Shown: positions 5,943 to 12,067 of the stretch, piece after piece
Position numbering within the stretch: the first letter of the stretch is position 1
Layout: each line of letters begins with the position of its first letter
NCBI GenBank assembly: GCA_003243255.1
Contig: QFQM01000132.1
Coordinates: forward strand, 1 to 12,067
Source of the DNA: Flavobacterium psychrophilum
GTDB lineage: Bacteria; Bacteroidota; Bacteroidia; Flavobacteriales; Flavobacteriaceae
Length of the DNA: 12,067 nucleotides
Direction: 5' to 3'
The notes under the pieces: model-generated
Database searches by the model: none
What the model saw: the letters and a program-made list of their open reading frames with translations, nothing else
What the model was told of the DNA's origin: nothing
Made by a program: the position numbers and the translations under genes

Positions 5943-7542
5943 AAAGTTTTTTAACCCTCTTTAAAACCAGCAAATTCAGTGGGTTTATGCCAAGCCCCGA
6001 CACATTGCTGCGGGTGAATCGTGATACCTTGTCATAAAAGAGAGGAACTACCGGAGCTTCATCCATCATCAGGGCATCCATTTGTTTGTAAAGTTCATGC
6101 CTTTTTAGGTCGTCAGTTTCCAGGAAGGCAGCTTCGTATAGTTTGTCGAATTTGTCGTTTTTAAAATGCGTGTAATTTGGCCCACCCGGCGAGAAGTTTT
6201 TACTATAGAATAATGATAGGTAATTTTCGGCATCCGGATAATCGGCTATCCAGCTGGCCTTAAAGAATGAAACTTTTCCGGTAGAGATGGATTGTGTAAG
6301 GGTAGAGGGAGGATTAACATCTACCTGAACATTTAGTCCTATCTTTTGCCATTCGCGTTGCAGGTATTCGGCAATGTCAAGATAAGAAGCTGTGGTGCTC
6401 ATTAGTATCTTTGGGTTGCTGTCTCCTGTTTGCTTTTTATAATCGGCAACCAGCTGTCTTGCTTTTTCGATATCGAAATCGTAACCTTTGATACCAAAAC
6501 CACCAAGACCGCTAGGAATCATGCCGTTTGTTGCTGCCGTACCCATGCCATTGCGAAGGAAAAGAATCATTTTGGCACGGTCAAAGCCATAATTAAGTGC
6601 CTGTCGAATGCGTTTGTCTTTAGCGGCTTTATCTGTTCCGTCAAGTCGAAACCCCATATACTCAGTATTAAGATATGGGCCGGTAATCATTTTTACATCC
6701 TTACGGTATTTAGGCTGAAGCTCCCCTTTTGGCGTAAGTATTTCATCTTTATAAGAAGGATCGAGGCCCGAAACAAAATCAAGTTTGCCCTGTACAAACT
6801 GAAGGAAACCACTTTGTTTGTCAGGAAGGAAAGTAATGGCTACAGCCTCCATATAAGGTAGTTGTACGCCCTTTTCGTCCTTTTCATAATACAAAGGATT
6901 TTTTCGAAGTACCATTTTTACATTCTCTTCCCATATTTTTAGCTGAAAAGGCCCTGTGCCAATTGGCTTAGACCTGAAGTCATAACCATTTGTACTAAAA
7001 GCTTCAATAGGCACTACCGATGCATATTTCATGGTAAGCAAACCAAGGAAAGCAGGGAAGGTTTTGGTTAGTTTTATTTCGAAGATGGTATCGTTAACTG
7101 CTTTGAAGTTATCTACATTTTGAAGTATCCAACCTCCGGGAGCAGCTACCTTTTCGTCGCGAAGGCGGTTAAGGCTGTAAGCAAAATCGGTTGCTTTTAC
7201 AGTACGTGTACTGTCTGTACCAAAAAGGATATTTTTATGAAAATACACATCGTTGCGAAGCGTAAACGTATAGGTTTTGCCGTCGGGAGAAATTGTCCAC
7301 GATTTAGCGATATCCGGCTTAATGTTAAGGCTGTCGTCAAGCTGTACCAGCCCGTTAAACAGCTGGTTACATACCCATATAGAAGGGCGTATTTTGGCAA
7401 ATGCCGGGTCTAAAGAGTTGACAGCCGCGTTTTCGTTATAACAAAAAACAAGGTTGTCGCGGTTTTCAGAATTCGTTTTACCACAAGAAGAGAAAAATAA
7501 TATTAAGCAACAAATTGATATATAGTATATTATTGATTTCAT
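5941..7542 (-). CDS. Family 5 extracellular solute-binding lipoprotein (peptide ABC transporter type)
   Basis: A 533-residue lipoprotein of the SBP_bac_5 (DppA/OppA-like) family, expected to bind oligopeptides or similar ligands outside the cytoplasmic membrane. I start it at the ATG at 7542; the in-frame TTG one codon upstream (7545) is unlikely. The signal is MKSIIYYISICCLILFFSSC with lipid-modified Cys20 and lipobox FSSC. Family landmarks follow: the N-terminal LDPAFAKIRPSIWVCNQLFNGL region (about 43-64), PDIAKSWTISPDGKTYTFTL (78-97), GTGPFQLKIWE then LRKNPLYYE (about 195-217), and a late ADYPDAENYLSLFYS stretch. No permease or ATPase genes are adjacent, so it is an orphan binding protein or works with a transporter encoded elsewhere. 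It diverges from mtaB across an 87-bp spacer. Confidence 0.92.
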   Translation of the reverse strand: MKSIIYYISICCLILFFSSCGKTNSENRDNLVFCYNENAAVNSLDPAFAKIRPSIWVCNQLFNGLVQLDDSLNIKPDIAKSWTISPDGKTYTFTLRNDVYFHKNILFGTDSTRTVKATDFAYSLNRLRDEKVAAPGGWILQNVDNFKAVNDTIFEIKLTKTFPAFLGLLTMKYASVVPIEAFSTNGYDFRSKPIGTGPFQLKIWEENVKMVLRKNPLYYEKDEKGVQLPYMEAVAITFLPDKQSGFLQFVQGKLDFVSGLDPSYKDEILTPKGELQPKYRKDVKMITGPYLNTEYMGFRLDGTDKAAKDKRIRQALNYGFDRAKMILFLRNGMGTAATNGMIPSGLGGFGIKGYDFDIEKARQLVADYKKQTGDSNPKILMSTTASYLDIAEYLQREWQKIGLNVQVDVNPPSTLTQSISTGKVSFFKASWIADYPDAENYLSLFYSKNFSPGGPNYTHFKNDKFDKLYEAAFLETDDLKRHELYKQMDALMMDEAPVVPLFYDKVSRFTRSNVSGLGINPLNLLVLKRVKKL

Positions 7543-7560
7543 CAAGTCGATTTTTGTGTG

Positions 7561-7568
7561 TAAATTTG
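7561..7568 (+). promoter_or_regulatory. Candidate -7 box TAAATTTG for mtaB
   Basis: A perfect TAnnTTTG on the plus strand, 61 bases before the mtaB ATG. The nearest suitable TTG (7533-7535) is 25 bp upstream, slightly beyond the usual 17-23 bp, so the -33 box is poor. Confidence 0.4.
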
Positions 7569-7588
7569 CAAACTCTTTTTATATGGGG

Positions 7589-7617
7589 TAAATATAATTA
7601 AAGTTACTACTTTACAA
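7589..7617 (-). promoter_or_regulatory. Candidate promoter of the solute-binding protein gene
   Basis: On the minus strand, TTG (7617-7615) is followed after 18 bp by TATATTTA (7596-7589), a 7/8 match to TAnnTTTG. The spacing fits and the ATG at 7542 is 46 bases downstream. The last-base mismatch keeps this tentative. Confidence 0.35.
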
Positions 7618-7629
7618 GTAGCTTATAGA

Positions 7630-8997
7630 ATGGAAAACAGGAAAAAAGTCGCTTTTTATACATTAGGATGCAAACTGAACTTTTCAGAGACATCTACAAT
7701 TGCCCGCAGTTTTCAGGATGACGGTTTTGACCGCGTTGATTTTGAAGATGTAGCGGATATCTATGTTATCAATACCTGCTCGGTTACCGAGAATGCCGAT
7801 AAGCAGTTTAAACAGATCGTAAAAAAAGCACTTAAGAATAATGATAAGGCGTTTGTAGCAGCCGTAGGCTGTTATGCTCAGCTTAAACCCGAAGAACTTG
7901 CTGCCGTTGATGGCGTTGACCTTGTTCTTGGTGCTACCGAAAAATTCAAGATTACCGATTACATCAACGACCTGTCTAAAAATGATATGGGCGAGGTGCA
8001 TTCGTGTGAAATATCTGAGGCCGATTTTTATGTAGGCAGTTATTCAATTGGTGACCGTACGCGTGCTTTTCTTAAAGTACAGGACGGCTGCGACTATAAA
8101 TGTACCTATTGTACAATTCCATTGGCGCGAGGTATTTCCCGTAGCGATACTTTGGAGAATGTACTTAAGAATGCCAAAGAGATATCTCAGCAAAACATCA
8201 AAGAGATCGTACTAACCGGTGTAAATATCGGTGACTATGGTAAAGGAGAATTCGGTAACAAAAAACACGAACATACTTTCTACGAACTGGTTCAGGAGCT
8301 GGACAAAGTAGAAGGAATTGAGCGTTTACGGATATCTTCTATCGAGCCTAACCTGCTTAAGAATGAGACTATACAATTCGTATCGCAAAGCCGCACTTTT
8401 GTGCCGCATTTTCATATTCCGTTACAGTCAGGAAGTAATGATATACTGAAACTGATGCGCCGCCGTTACCTTCGTGAGGTGTATACCGAGCGTGTAAACA
8501 AAATAAGGGAGGTTATGCCGCATGCCTGTATCGGTGTCGATGTTATTGTTGGTTTCCCGGGTGAGACGGACGAGCATTTCCTTGAAACTTATAATTTCCT
8601 TAACGAACTTGAAATTTCGTACTTACACGTATTTACGTATTCTGAAAGGGATAATACCCCAGCAGCGATTATGCCGGGCGAAGTACCAAACAATGTTCGT
8701 GCTAAACGCAGCAAAATGCTAAGAGGACTTTCGGTTAAAAAACGTCGTGCTTTCTACGAAAGCCAGTTGGGAACCACAAGAACAGTATTGTTTGAAGGAG
8801 AAAACAAAGAGGGTTACATCCACGGATTTACAGAAAACTACGTGAAGGTAAAAACCCCATGGAATCCGGAACTGGTAAACACGCTTCACGAAATTAAGCT
8901 TACCACTATTGATGAAGATGGCATCGTAAGGATGGAGTTTGTAAATCCTCAGGAAGGAGCAATTACTACAAGTGTGTTTAAAGATATATCGGCTTAA
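7630..8997 (+). CDS. mtaB: tRNA (N6-threonylcarbamoyladenosine(37)-C2)-methylthiotransferase
   Basis: A radical-SAM enzyme that turns t6A into ms2t6A at position 37 of ANN-decoding tRNAs, stabilising codon-anticodon pairing. The 455 residues show the three MTTase parts. The N-terminal UPF0004 domain ligates one Fe-S cluster through Cys14 (TLGCKLN), Cys50 (INTCSVTENAD) and Cys81 (AVGCYAQ). The radical-SAM core carries CDYKCTYC (Cys154, Cys158, Cys161) followed by IPLARG, and later IPLQSGS and VIVGFPGET. A C-terminal TRAM-like RNA-binding domain spans about 378-440. TLGCKLN with the INTCSVTE block distinguishes MtaB from MiaB (typically TxGCQMN) and RimO. Length is normal. The gene is followed after 21 bases by the broken pentapeptide-repeat gene, which could share its transcript. 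Confidence 0.95.
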   Translation: MENRKKVAFYTLGCKLNFSETSTIARSFQDDGFDRVDFEDVADIYVINTCSVTENADKQFKQIVKKALKNNDKAFVAAVGCYAQLKPEELAAVDGVDLVLGATEKFKITDYINDLSKNDMGEVHSCEISEADFYVGSYSIGDRTRAFLKVQDGCDYKCTYCTIPLARGISRSDTLENVLKNAKEISQQNIKEIVLTGVNIGDYGKGEFGNKKHEHTFYELVQELDKVEGIERLRISSIEPNLLKNETIQFVSQSRTFVPHFHIPLQSGSNDILKLMRRRYLREVYTERVNKIREVMPHACIGVDVIVGFPGETDEHFLETYNFLNELEISYLHVFTYSERDNTPAAIMPGEVPNNVRAKRSKMLRGLSVKKRRAFYESQLGTTRTVLFEGENKEGYIHGFTENYVKVKTPWNPELVNTLHEIKLTTIDEDGIVRMEFVNPQEGAITTSVFKDISA

Positions 8998-9018
8998 AAG
9001 GATAAAAATCAATTAGAA

Positions 9019-9785
9019 ATGAAGACCTTATTTGAAGGAAAAGTTGGTGTGTTTCTAGCTTTATTATTAGGGACTTTATTGATTCTTGTATGGTTAGATT
9101 TTGTTGATGAAGAATTTTCTTATCATGACATATTGTTGAATCTCATGGACTAGCTTTTGATTTACTCGTTTTTGGAGCTGTTATAACTTATTATGAGATA
9201 AAAAAGCATAATGAAGAAGTAATAATTAATCAAGCTAAGGAACGGGGTGCTCGAATTGATAGATACAGGGAAGAAATAAATGATTATAAATTTTGGAACA
9301 CTCAAGAATCATTTTACCGTACAAGAGGTTTAATTAAAAGGTTGGTTAATCTAAATGCTACCGAATTGGACTTGAGTCACTGTTATTTAAAAGGTGATAA
9401 ATCATTTTCTACTTATAAGGATATGGTTGGATGGAAGTTTTCTGCAGCTAATTTAGAAGACTCTTTTTTTCTTCAAAGTGATATGCGAAATTCACATTTT
9501 TATCTTACTATTTTAAAAGATGCGACTTTTAATAAAGTTAATTTAGAGGGATGTGCTTTTGATTCTTCAAATCTTCTGAATACAAAATTTAAAAATTGTA
9601 ATCTAATTAATACGAGTTTTGATAATGCAGTGGTAGATGATAGGGATTGGTTTGAAACTTTGGAAAAAAATGAAAATACAAATGTTACTGAACTTCGTGA
9701 AAAATATAAACTTGAGGATTATTTTGAGTTTGATGATGATCATGATTTTAGTAAACCCGAATGGTATAAAATCCTTCTTAAATAA
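9019..9785 (+). pseudogene. Membrane-anchored pentapeptide-repeat protein gene, frameshifted
   Basis: The ATG at 9019 opens a frame that ends after 44 codons at TAG 9151-9153. A second frame, open from 9129, continues the same protein to the TAA at 9783-9785. Adding one G beside G9138 (TTGTTG-G-AATCT) joins them as DILL-ESHGLAFDLLVFGAV and gives a 255-residue product: TM1 at about 9-27, TM2 at about 45-59, a charged segment (EEINDYKFW, YRTRGLIKRL) at about 60-109, pentapeptide repeats at about 114-206 (LDLSHCYLKG, FSAANLED, VNLEGCAF, CNLINTSF), and an acidic tail. This order matches a family I recall with two N-terminal helices, a YxEEIDDxRGW-like segment and C-terminal repeats. Function is unknown. 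The break is a true one-base deletion or a sequencing error; no slippery heptamer suggests programmed frameshifting. An automatic caller might report only 9342-9785 with a TTG start, which cuts the protein arbitrarily. Confidence 0.82.
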
Positions 9786-9838
9786 ATATGAATTTCTTTA
9801 AAGGTATACCCACATAAAACCGAAAATGAATTAAACTT

Positions 9839-9874
9839 AAAAAGACAAAGAAAGGAAATCCTTTTTGCCTTTTT
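9839..9874. terminator. Bidirectional terminator between convergent genes
   Basis: An imperfect stem pairs AAAAAG-CAAAG-AAAGG (9839-9855) with CCTTTTTG-CTTTTT (9860-9874) around an AAAT loop, with small bulges. A- and T-rich arms on either strand supply a T-run for both the plus-strand pentapeptide gene (ending 9785) and the minus-strand gene (ending 9902). Confidence 0.7.
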
Positions 9875-9901
9875 ATGAGATAATTTTTTTATTCTATAAA
9901 A

Positions 9902-10435
9902 CTATTTCTCTATCTTCTTACCTATCAACTTCTCTAGTTCTGTATACATATCATCTATAGATAGTACCTTAAGATCTGTATGATTTCTTAGAAAATCGGC
10001 ATTTAGTTTTACTAAAGCTTCAGGGATTTCAAAGTAGGTGTCATCATCTATTCTTTCCTTTACCGGGCTTTTGCCGAATTCCTGTTCCATAAAGCCATCA
10101 AATTCCTTGCGGGTAAGCGCGTCAATTTTTTCCGTCTGGGAAAGGAAATAATCAAGATGCTCCTGAGAGCCTACTTTTTCAAATGCTTTTTCTAATAAAG
10201 TATTCAGTTCGTCGGTCCATCCTGAAGAATGAACAAACTTAGCAAAGCCATCGCTGTTTACATGTGTTGTGTAATAATCAAGGTAATAGCTTGTAAGAGC
10301 ATCTTCGTGAATGTCTTCATCTTTTACACCTTCTTCACGCAAAAGATTTATTACCGCAATATTTGAGTTGATTATATCCTGAGTTTCCGGACTCTTAAAT
10401 GAATTTTCAGAAACGATTATTTTGTCAAGTTTCAT
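9902..10435 (-). CDS. DMP19/DUF4375-like acidic protein
   Basis: A 177-residue cytoplasmic protein without signal peptide or membrane helix. The stretch DALTSYYLDYYTTHVNSDGF (45-64) followed by AKFVHSSG (65-72) resembles the YYxxxVxxxGFxxFxxxSG core I associate with the DMP19/DUF4375 family, some members of which are DNA-mimic proteins. The product is strongly acidic (38 Asp/Glu against 21 Lys/Arg by hand count), which fits that family but does not show DNA mimicry. It is the last gene of the minus-strand cluster, 40 bases after the methyltransferase. It has its own perfect -7 box (TAATTTTG, 10466-10459), so it may be made separately. Family assignment is by pattern only; a function is not claimed. 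Confidence 0.6.
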   Translation of the reverse strand: MKLDKIIVSENSFKSPETQDIINSNIAVINLLREEGVKDEDIHEDALTSYYLDYYTTHVNSDGFAKFVHSSGWTDELNTLLEKAFEKVGSQEHLDYFLSQTEKIDALTRKEFDGFMEQEFGKSPVKERIDDDTYFEIPEALVKLNADFLRNHTDLKVLSIDDMYTELEKLIGKKIEK

Positions 10436-10458
10436 AGTGTTGTTTTATGTTGTGTGTA

Positions 10459-10466
10459 CAAAATTA
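10459..10466 (-). promoter_or_regulatory. Candidate -7 box TAATTTTG for the DMP19-like gene
   Basis: A perfect TAnnTTTG on the minus strand in the 40-base gap after the methyltransferase gene, 23 bases before the ATG at 10435. No TTG at 17-23 bp upstream was found, so support is partial. Confidence 0.4.
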
Positions 10467-10475
10467 CAAATAATA

Positions 10476-11111
10476 TTATGCCTGTAAGGTTATAACGCGC
10501 CCATTGATATGTACGTTTTTAAAATCGAAGGCTGATGCAATCCATTCAAAGGCTTTAGGATGATACAGGAATACGTGGGTAGGGTCTGTTTTGTAGAACC
10601 ATGTTGCAAAATCCCTGTTTTCATCAAACATATCGGTCATGATGTATAGTTTACCTTCCGGTAAAAGCAAATTCCTTAATTGGGTGAATTCTTTATGTGG
10701 TTCTTTAAAATGTTCCGCAACTTCTGTACAGGCTATGTAATCATATTTTTGAGTAAGCTTTTCGGGATCATTAAAAAAGAAAAGATCATACTGGCTGATG
10801 TCATAACCATTATCTGTAAGTACTTTTACGATGGGTGATCCTGTTCCTGCACCAAAATCGAGTCCTTTGTGGTTTTGACCAAAATCATTCAGTATAAGAT
10901 TGGTCACAGGGCTTAAGAAATTCTGGTAGCGAATATCTTCAGGATCGTTGTTGTGGCACAGGTAATGTGCTTTTTCTTCTTCCGGTGTCAGAAAGCAATC
11001 AGGATGGGTAAAAACCGAAAGGCAAAGGGAACATTGTAAAAACTCCCTTTGCCCTTTAGTATGGTAATGTTTTGATTCTCCGCTGCAAAGCGGACAGTCA
11101 GTTGTATTCAT
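10476..11111 (-). CDS. Zinc-ribbon class I SAM-dependent methyltransferase
   Basis: A 211-residue cytoplasmic enzyme predicted to transfer a methyl group from S-adenosylmethionine. An N-terminal zinc ribbon uses CPLC (Cys6, Cys9) and CSLC (Cys27, Cys30), as in many bacterial methyltransferases of the Methyltransf_23 type. The Rossmann domain has SAM motif I GLDFGAGTGS (83-92), a post-I acidic position near SQYDLFF, the ACTEVAEHFKEP motif (about 128-139, like the EVxEHxxxP of this group) and LLLPEGKLYIMTDMF (about 148-162). The substrate is not apparent. It begins 3 bases after the SDR stop, so the two are certainly co-transcribed and probably translationally coupled. Normal length; nothing appears missing. 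Confidence 0.88.
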   Translation of the reverse strand: MNTTDCPLCSGESKHYHTKGQREFLQCSLCLSVFTHPDCFLTPEEEKAHYLCHNNDPEDIRYQNFLSPVTNLILNDFGQNHKGLDFGAGTGSPIVKVLTDNGYDISQYDLFFFNDPEKLTQKYDYIACTEVAEHFKEPHKEFTQLRNLLLPEGKLYIMTDMFDENRDFATWFYKTDPTHVFLYHPKAFEWIASAFDFKNVHINGRVITLQA

Positions 11112-11114
11112 CGC

Positions 11115-11831
11115 TTACGGATTGGTTGACCAGATGCCGCTATCTTTAATAAATACCCTTTTGTTCAGTTTCAGCTGGGCAACAATAAGCTCGGCTACAT
11201 CTTCAGCCTGCATTACCTTGTCCGGATTACCGTCAGTCAGGTTAAGGTCTTTAGCCATATCGGTAGCAACAGTGCTTGGTGTAAGGGCAGTAACCCTGAT
11301 GTTATGCTTGCGAACTTCCTGCATAAGTGATTCTGTAAGGCCTAAAACTGCGAATTTAGATGCACTGTAGGCACTTGTCAGTGCAGCACCTCTCAATCCT
11401 GCTGTAGAAGATATATTGATGATGTCACCGCTTTGCTGCTCTATCATGTTAGGCAGTACCGCTCTGGTAGCGTAGTATATACCAAAAAGGTTTACTTTGA
11501 TTATGTTTTCAAACTCTTCTGGGGTAAGGTCAAGGAACTTGCCAAATTTGCCAATGCCTGCGTTATTGATTAGGATGTCGATAGTTTTAAATTCAGCTAT
11601 TGCTTTTTCAATCGCTTTATTTACCGAATTGATGTCGGCAATATCGGCAGTAAGCACAAGAGTTTTTACGCCAAAAGCCTGAGCCTGGGCAGCTGTTTGT
11701 TCAAGGTCGGCAGCAGTACGTGCTAAAAGTATTACGTTAGTGCCTTCTTCGGCAAGGGCAAGCGCTACAGCTTTGCCAATACCTTTTCCTGCGCCTGTAA
11801 TAAGCGCATTCTTGTTTTTTAAACTTTGCAT
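11115..11831 (-). CDS. SDR-family oxidoreductase (FabG-like)
   Basis: A 238-residue cytoplasmic NAD(P)-dependent reductase or dehydrogenase of the classical short-chain type. Visible motifs: cofactor-binding TGAGKGIG (12-19), Asp63 in the TADIAD region, NNAG (89-92), catalytic Asn114 (KVNLFG), Ser141/Ser142 (INISSTAG), and YSASK (Tyr155, Lys159). The ending [11 protein letters not shown] is not the usual FabG C-terminus, so ketoacyl-ACP reduction in fatty acid synthesis should not be assumed; the neighbourhood gives no lipid genes. An Arg38 after the second beta strand (LLART) suggests NADP preference. It is the first intact gene of the cluster, 23 bases after the stop of a GNAT remnant. No good promoter lies in that gap, so transcription may start beyond the window. 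Confidence 0.92.
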   Translation of the reverse strand: MQSLKNKNALITGAGKGIGKAVALALAEEGTNVILLARTAADLEQTAAQAQAFGVKTLVLTADIADINSVNKAIEKAIAEFKTIDILINNAGIGKFGKFLDLTPEEFENIIKVNLFGIYYATRAVLPNMIEQQSGDIINISSTAGLRGAALTSAYSASKFAVLGLTESLMQEVRKHNIRVTALTPSTVATDMAKDLNLTDGNPDKVMQAEDVAELIVAQLKLNKRVFIKDSGIWSTNP

Positions 11832-11854
11832 TATAGATGTTTTATTGGAATTTA

Positions 11855-11989
11855 TTATAGTCGGATACCCGGAGGGAGCATCTCTTTATATTTGGGGTTT
11901 TTCCTGAAAAAGGCCGCTACTTTAGGATGTGTAGGTACTACACGCCATCTTTTTTCCTCGGCGGTATCAAGAATGGTTTTTATGAGGTC
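11855..11989 (-). pseudogene. C-terminal remnant of a small GNAT acetyltransferase
   Basis: The minus-strand frame reads DLIKTILDTAEEKRWRVVPT, then [20 protein letters not shown] and GIRL before the TAA at 11857-11855. The [21 protein letters not shown] pattern is the C-terminus of the short YjdJ-like GCN5-related acetyltransferases (Acetyltransf_CG type, about 90-100 residues). The expected preceding GxGxG acetyl-CoA loop is absent: upstream the frame reads FFFYINFFSV and hits TAG at 12022-12020 with no ATG, GTG or TTG between. The gene is therefore cut at its 5' side around 11985-11990, by rearrangement or an assembly join. Confidence 0.62.
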
Positions 11990-12067
11990 AACGGAAAAAA
12001 AGTTAATATAGAAAAAGAACTAAGGAGTTCAATAGAAAATACGATTACAATAGCACCAGAGGATTGG
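11975..12067 (+). other. Unidentified open plus-strand frame running off the window
   Basis: From about 11975 the plus strand is open to the end and reads EVNGKKVNIEKELRSSIENT followed by ITIAPEDW. It looks like a soluble protein and is not explained by the GNAT frame, which is closed here. The frame stays open back to an ATG at 11927, but that part is the codon-register antisense of the GNAT remnant and should not be trusted. Its A-rich codons (three ATA) differ from the neighbouring genes. No family is recognised; it may be a gene fragment or chance. Confidence 0.25.

Noticed and set aside
6430..7413. Plus-strand ORFs of 143 and 97 residues within the solute-binding protein gene
   Set aside because: They are antisense shadows of a well-supported lipoprotein; their translations lack domain motifs.
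7543..7545. TTG start one codon before the solute-binding protein ATG
   Set aside because: The ATG at 7542 is adjacent, stronger and gives a complete lipoprotein signal.
7684..8001. 105-residue minus-strand ORF, and a similar one at 8719-9012
   Set aside because: Both are antisense to mtaB, which has all family cysteines and domains.
9130..9153. Programmed ribosomal frameshift in the pentapeptide gene
   Set aside because: No slippery heptamer or following stem is visible; a simple one-base deletion explains the break.
9342..9785. 147-residue ORF with a TTG start as an independent gene
   Set aside because: The same frame continues upstream to 9129 with clear family sequence including a transmembrane helix, so TTG 9342 is an arbitrary internal codon of a frameshifted gene.
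11927..11974. ATG 11927 as the start of the plus-strand gene running off the right end
   Set aside because: This part is the codon-register antisense of a recognisable GNAT C-terminus, so its openness is expected without coding.

Overview
The window looks like chromosomal DNA of a Bacteroidota bacterium, most likely a Flavobacteriaceae member (Flavobacterium-like). The reasons are a type B ribosomal protein L31, the Bacteroidota-type GlmU-like protein, PepSY-like exported proteins, AT-rich spacers, near absence of Shine-Dalgarno sequences, and several perfect TAnnTTTG (-7) promoter elements, the primary sigma signature of this phylum. No rRNA, tRNA, CRISPR array or intact mobile element was seen. 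Family names come from memory and visible motifs; no database was searched.

Layout. Positions 1-2340 (+): rpmE2 (L31 type B) with a strong terminator, a spacer carrying a GC-rich palindromic repeat, then a GlmU-like nucleotidyltransferase/hexapeptide protein and a thermonuclease-family lipoprotein starting with TTG. A bidirectional terminator at 2341-2364 separates these from a minus-strand block.

Positions 2368-5853 (-) are the most interesting part. They encode an OmpR-type response regulator and its histidine kinase, overlapping by 1 nt, plus three small exported two-domain PepSY-like proteins: one upstream of the regulator and two tandem paralogues downstream of the kinase. Two near-identical 20-bp elements (17/20), each holding TTCC half-sites repeated at 11 bp as OmpR/PhoB-type regulators bind, lie upstream of the regulator gene and of the first downstream PepSY-like gene. 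Each is followed by a perfect -7 box (TATATTTG, TAGGTTTG). I infer a self-regulated envelope-sensing module whose main output is its own PepSY-like proteins.

Positions 5941-9785: an orphan family 5 solute-binding lipoprotein (-) diverges from mtaB (+), a tRNA t6A37 methylthiotransferase. Behind mtaB is a membrane-anchored pentapeptide-repeat gene, AT-rich and broken by a one-base deletion near 9138. Restoring one G reconnects a 255-residue protein.

Positions 9839-12067: after a bidirectional terminator, a minus-strand cluster encodes an SDR oxidoreductase, a zinc-ribbon SAM methyltransferase and an acidic DMP19/DUF4375-like protein. At the right edge is a start-less C-terminal piece of a small GNAT acetyltransferase, abutting an unrelated open frame on the other strand. 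This is either a rearrangement junction or an assembly end artefact.
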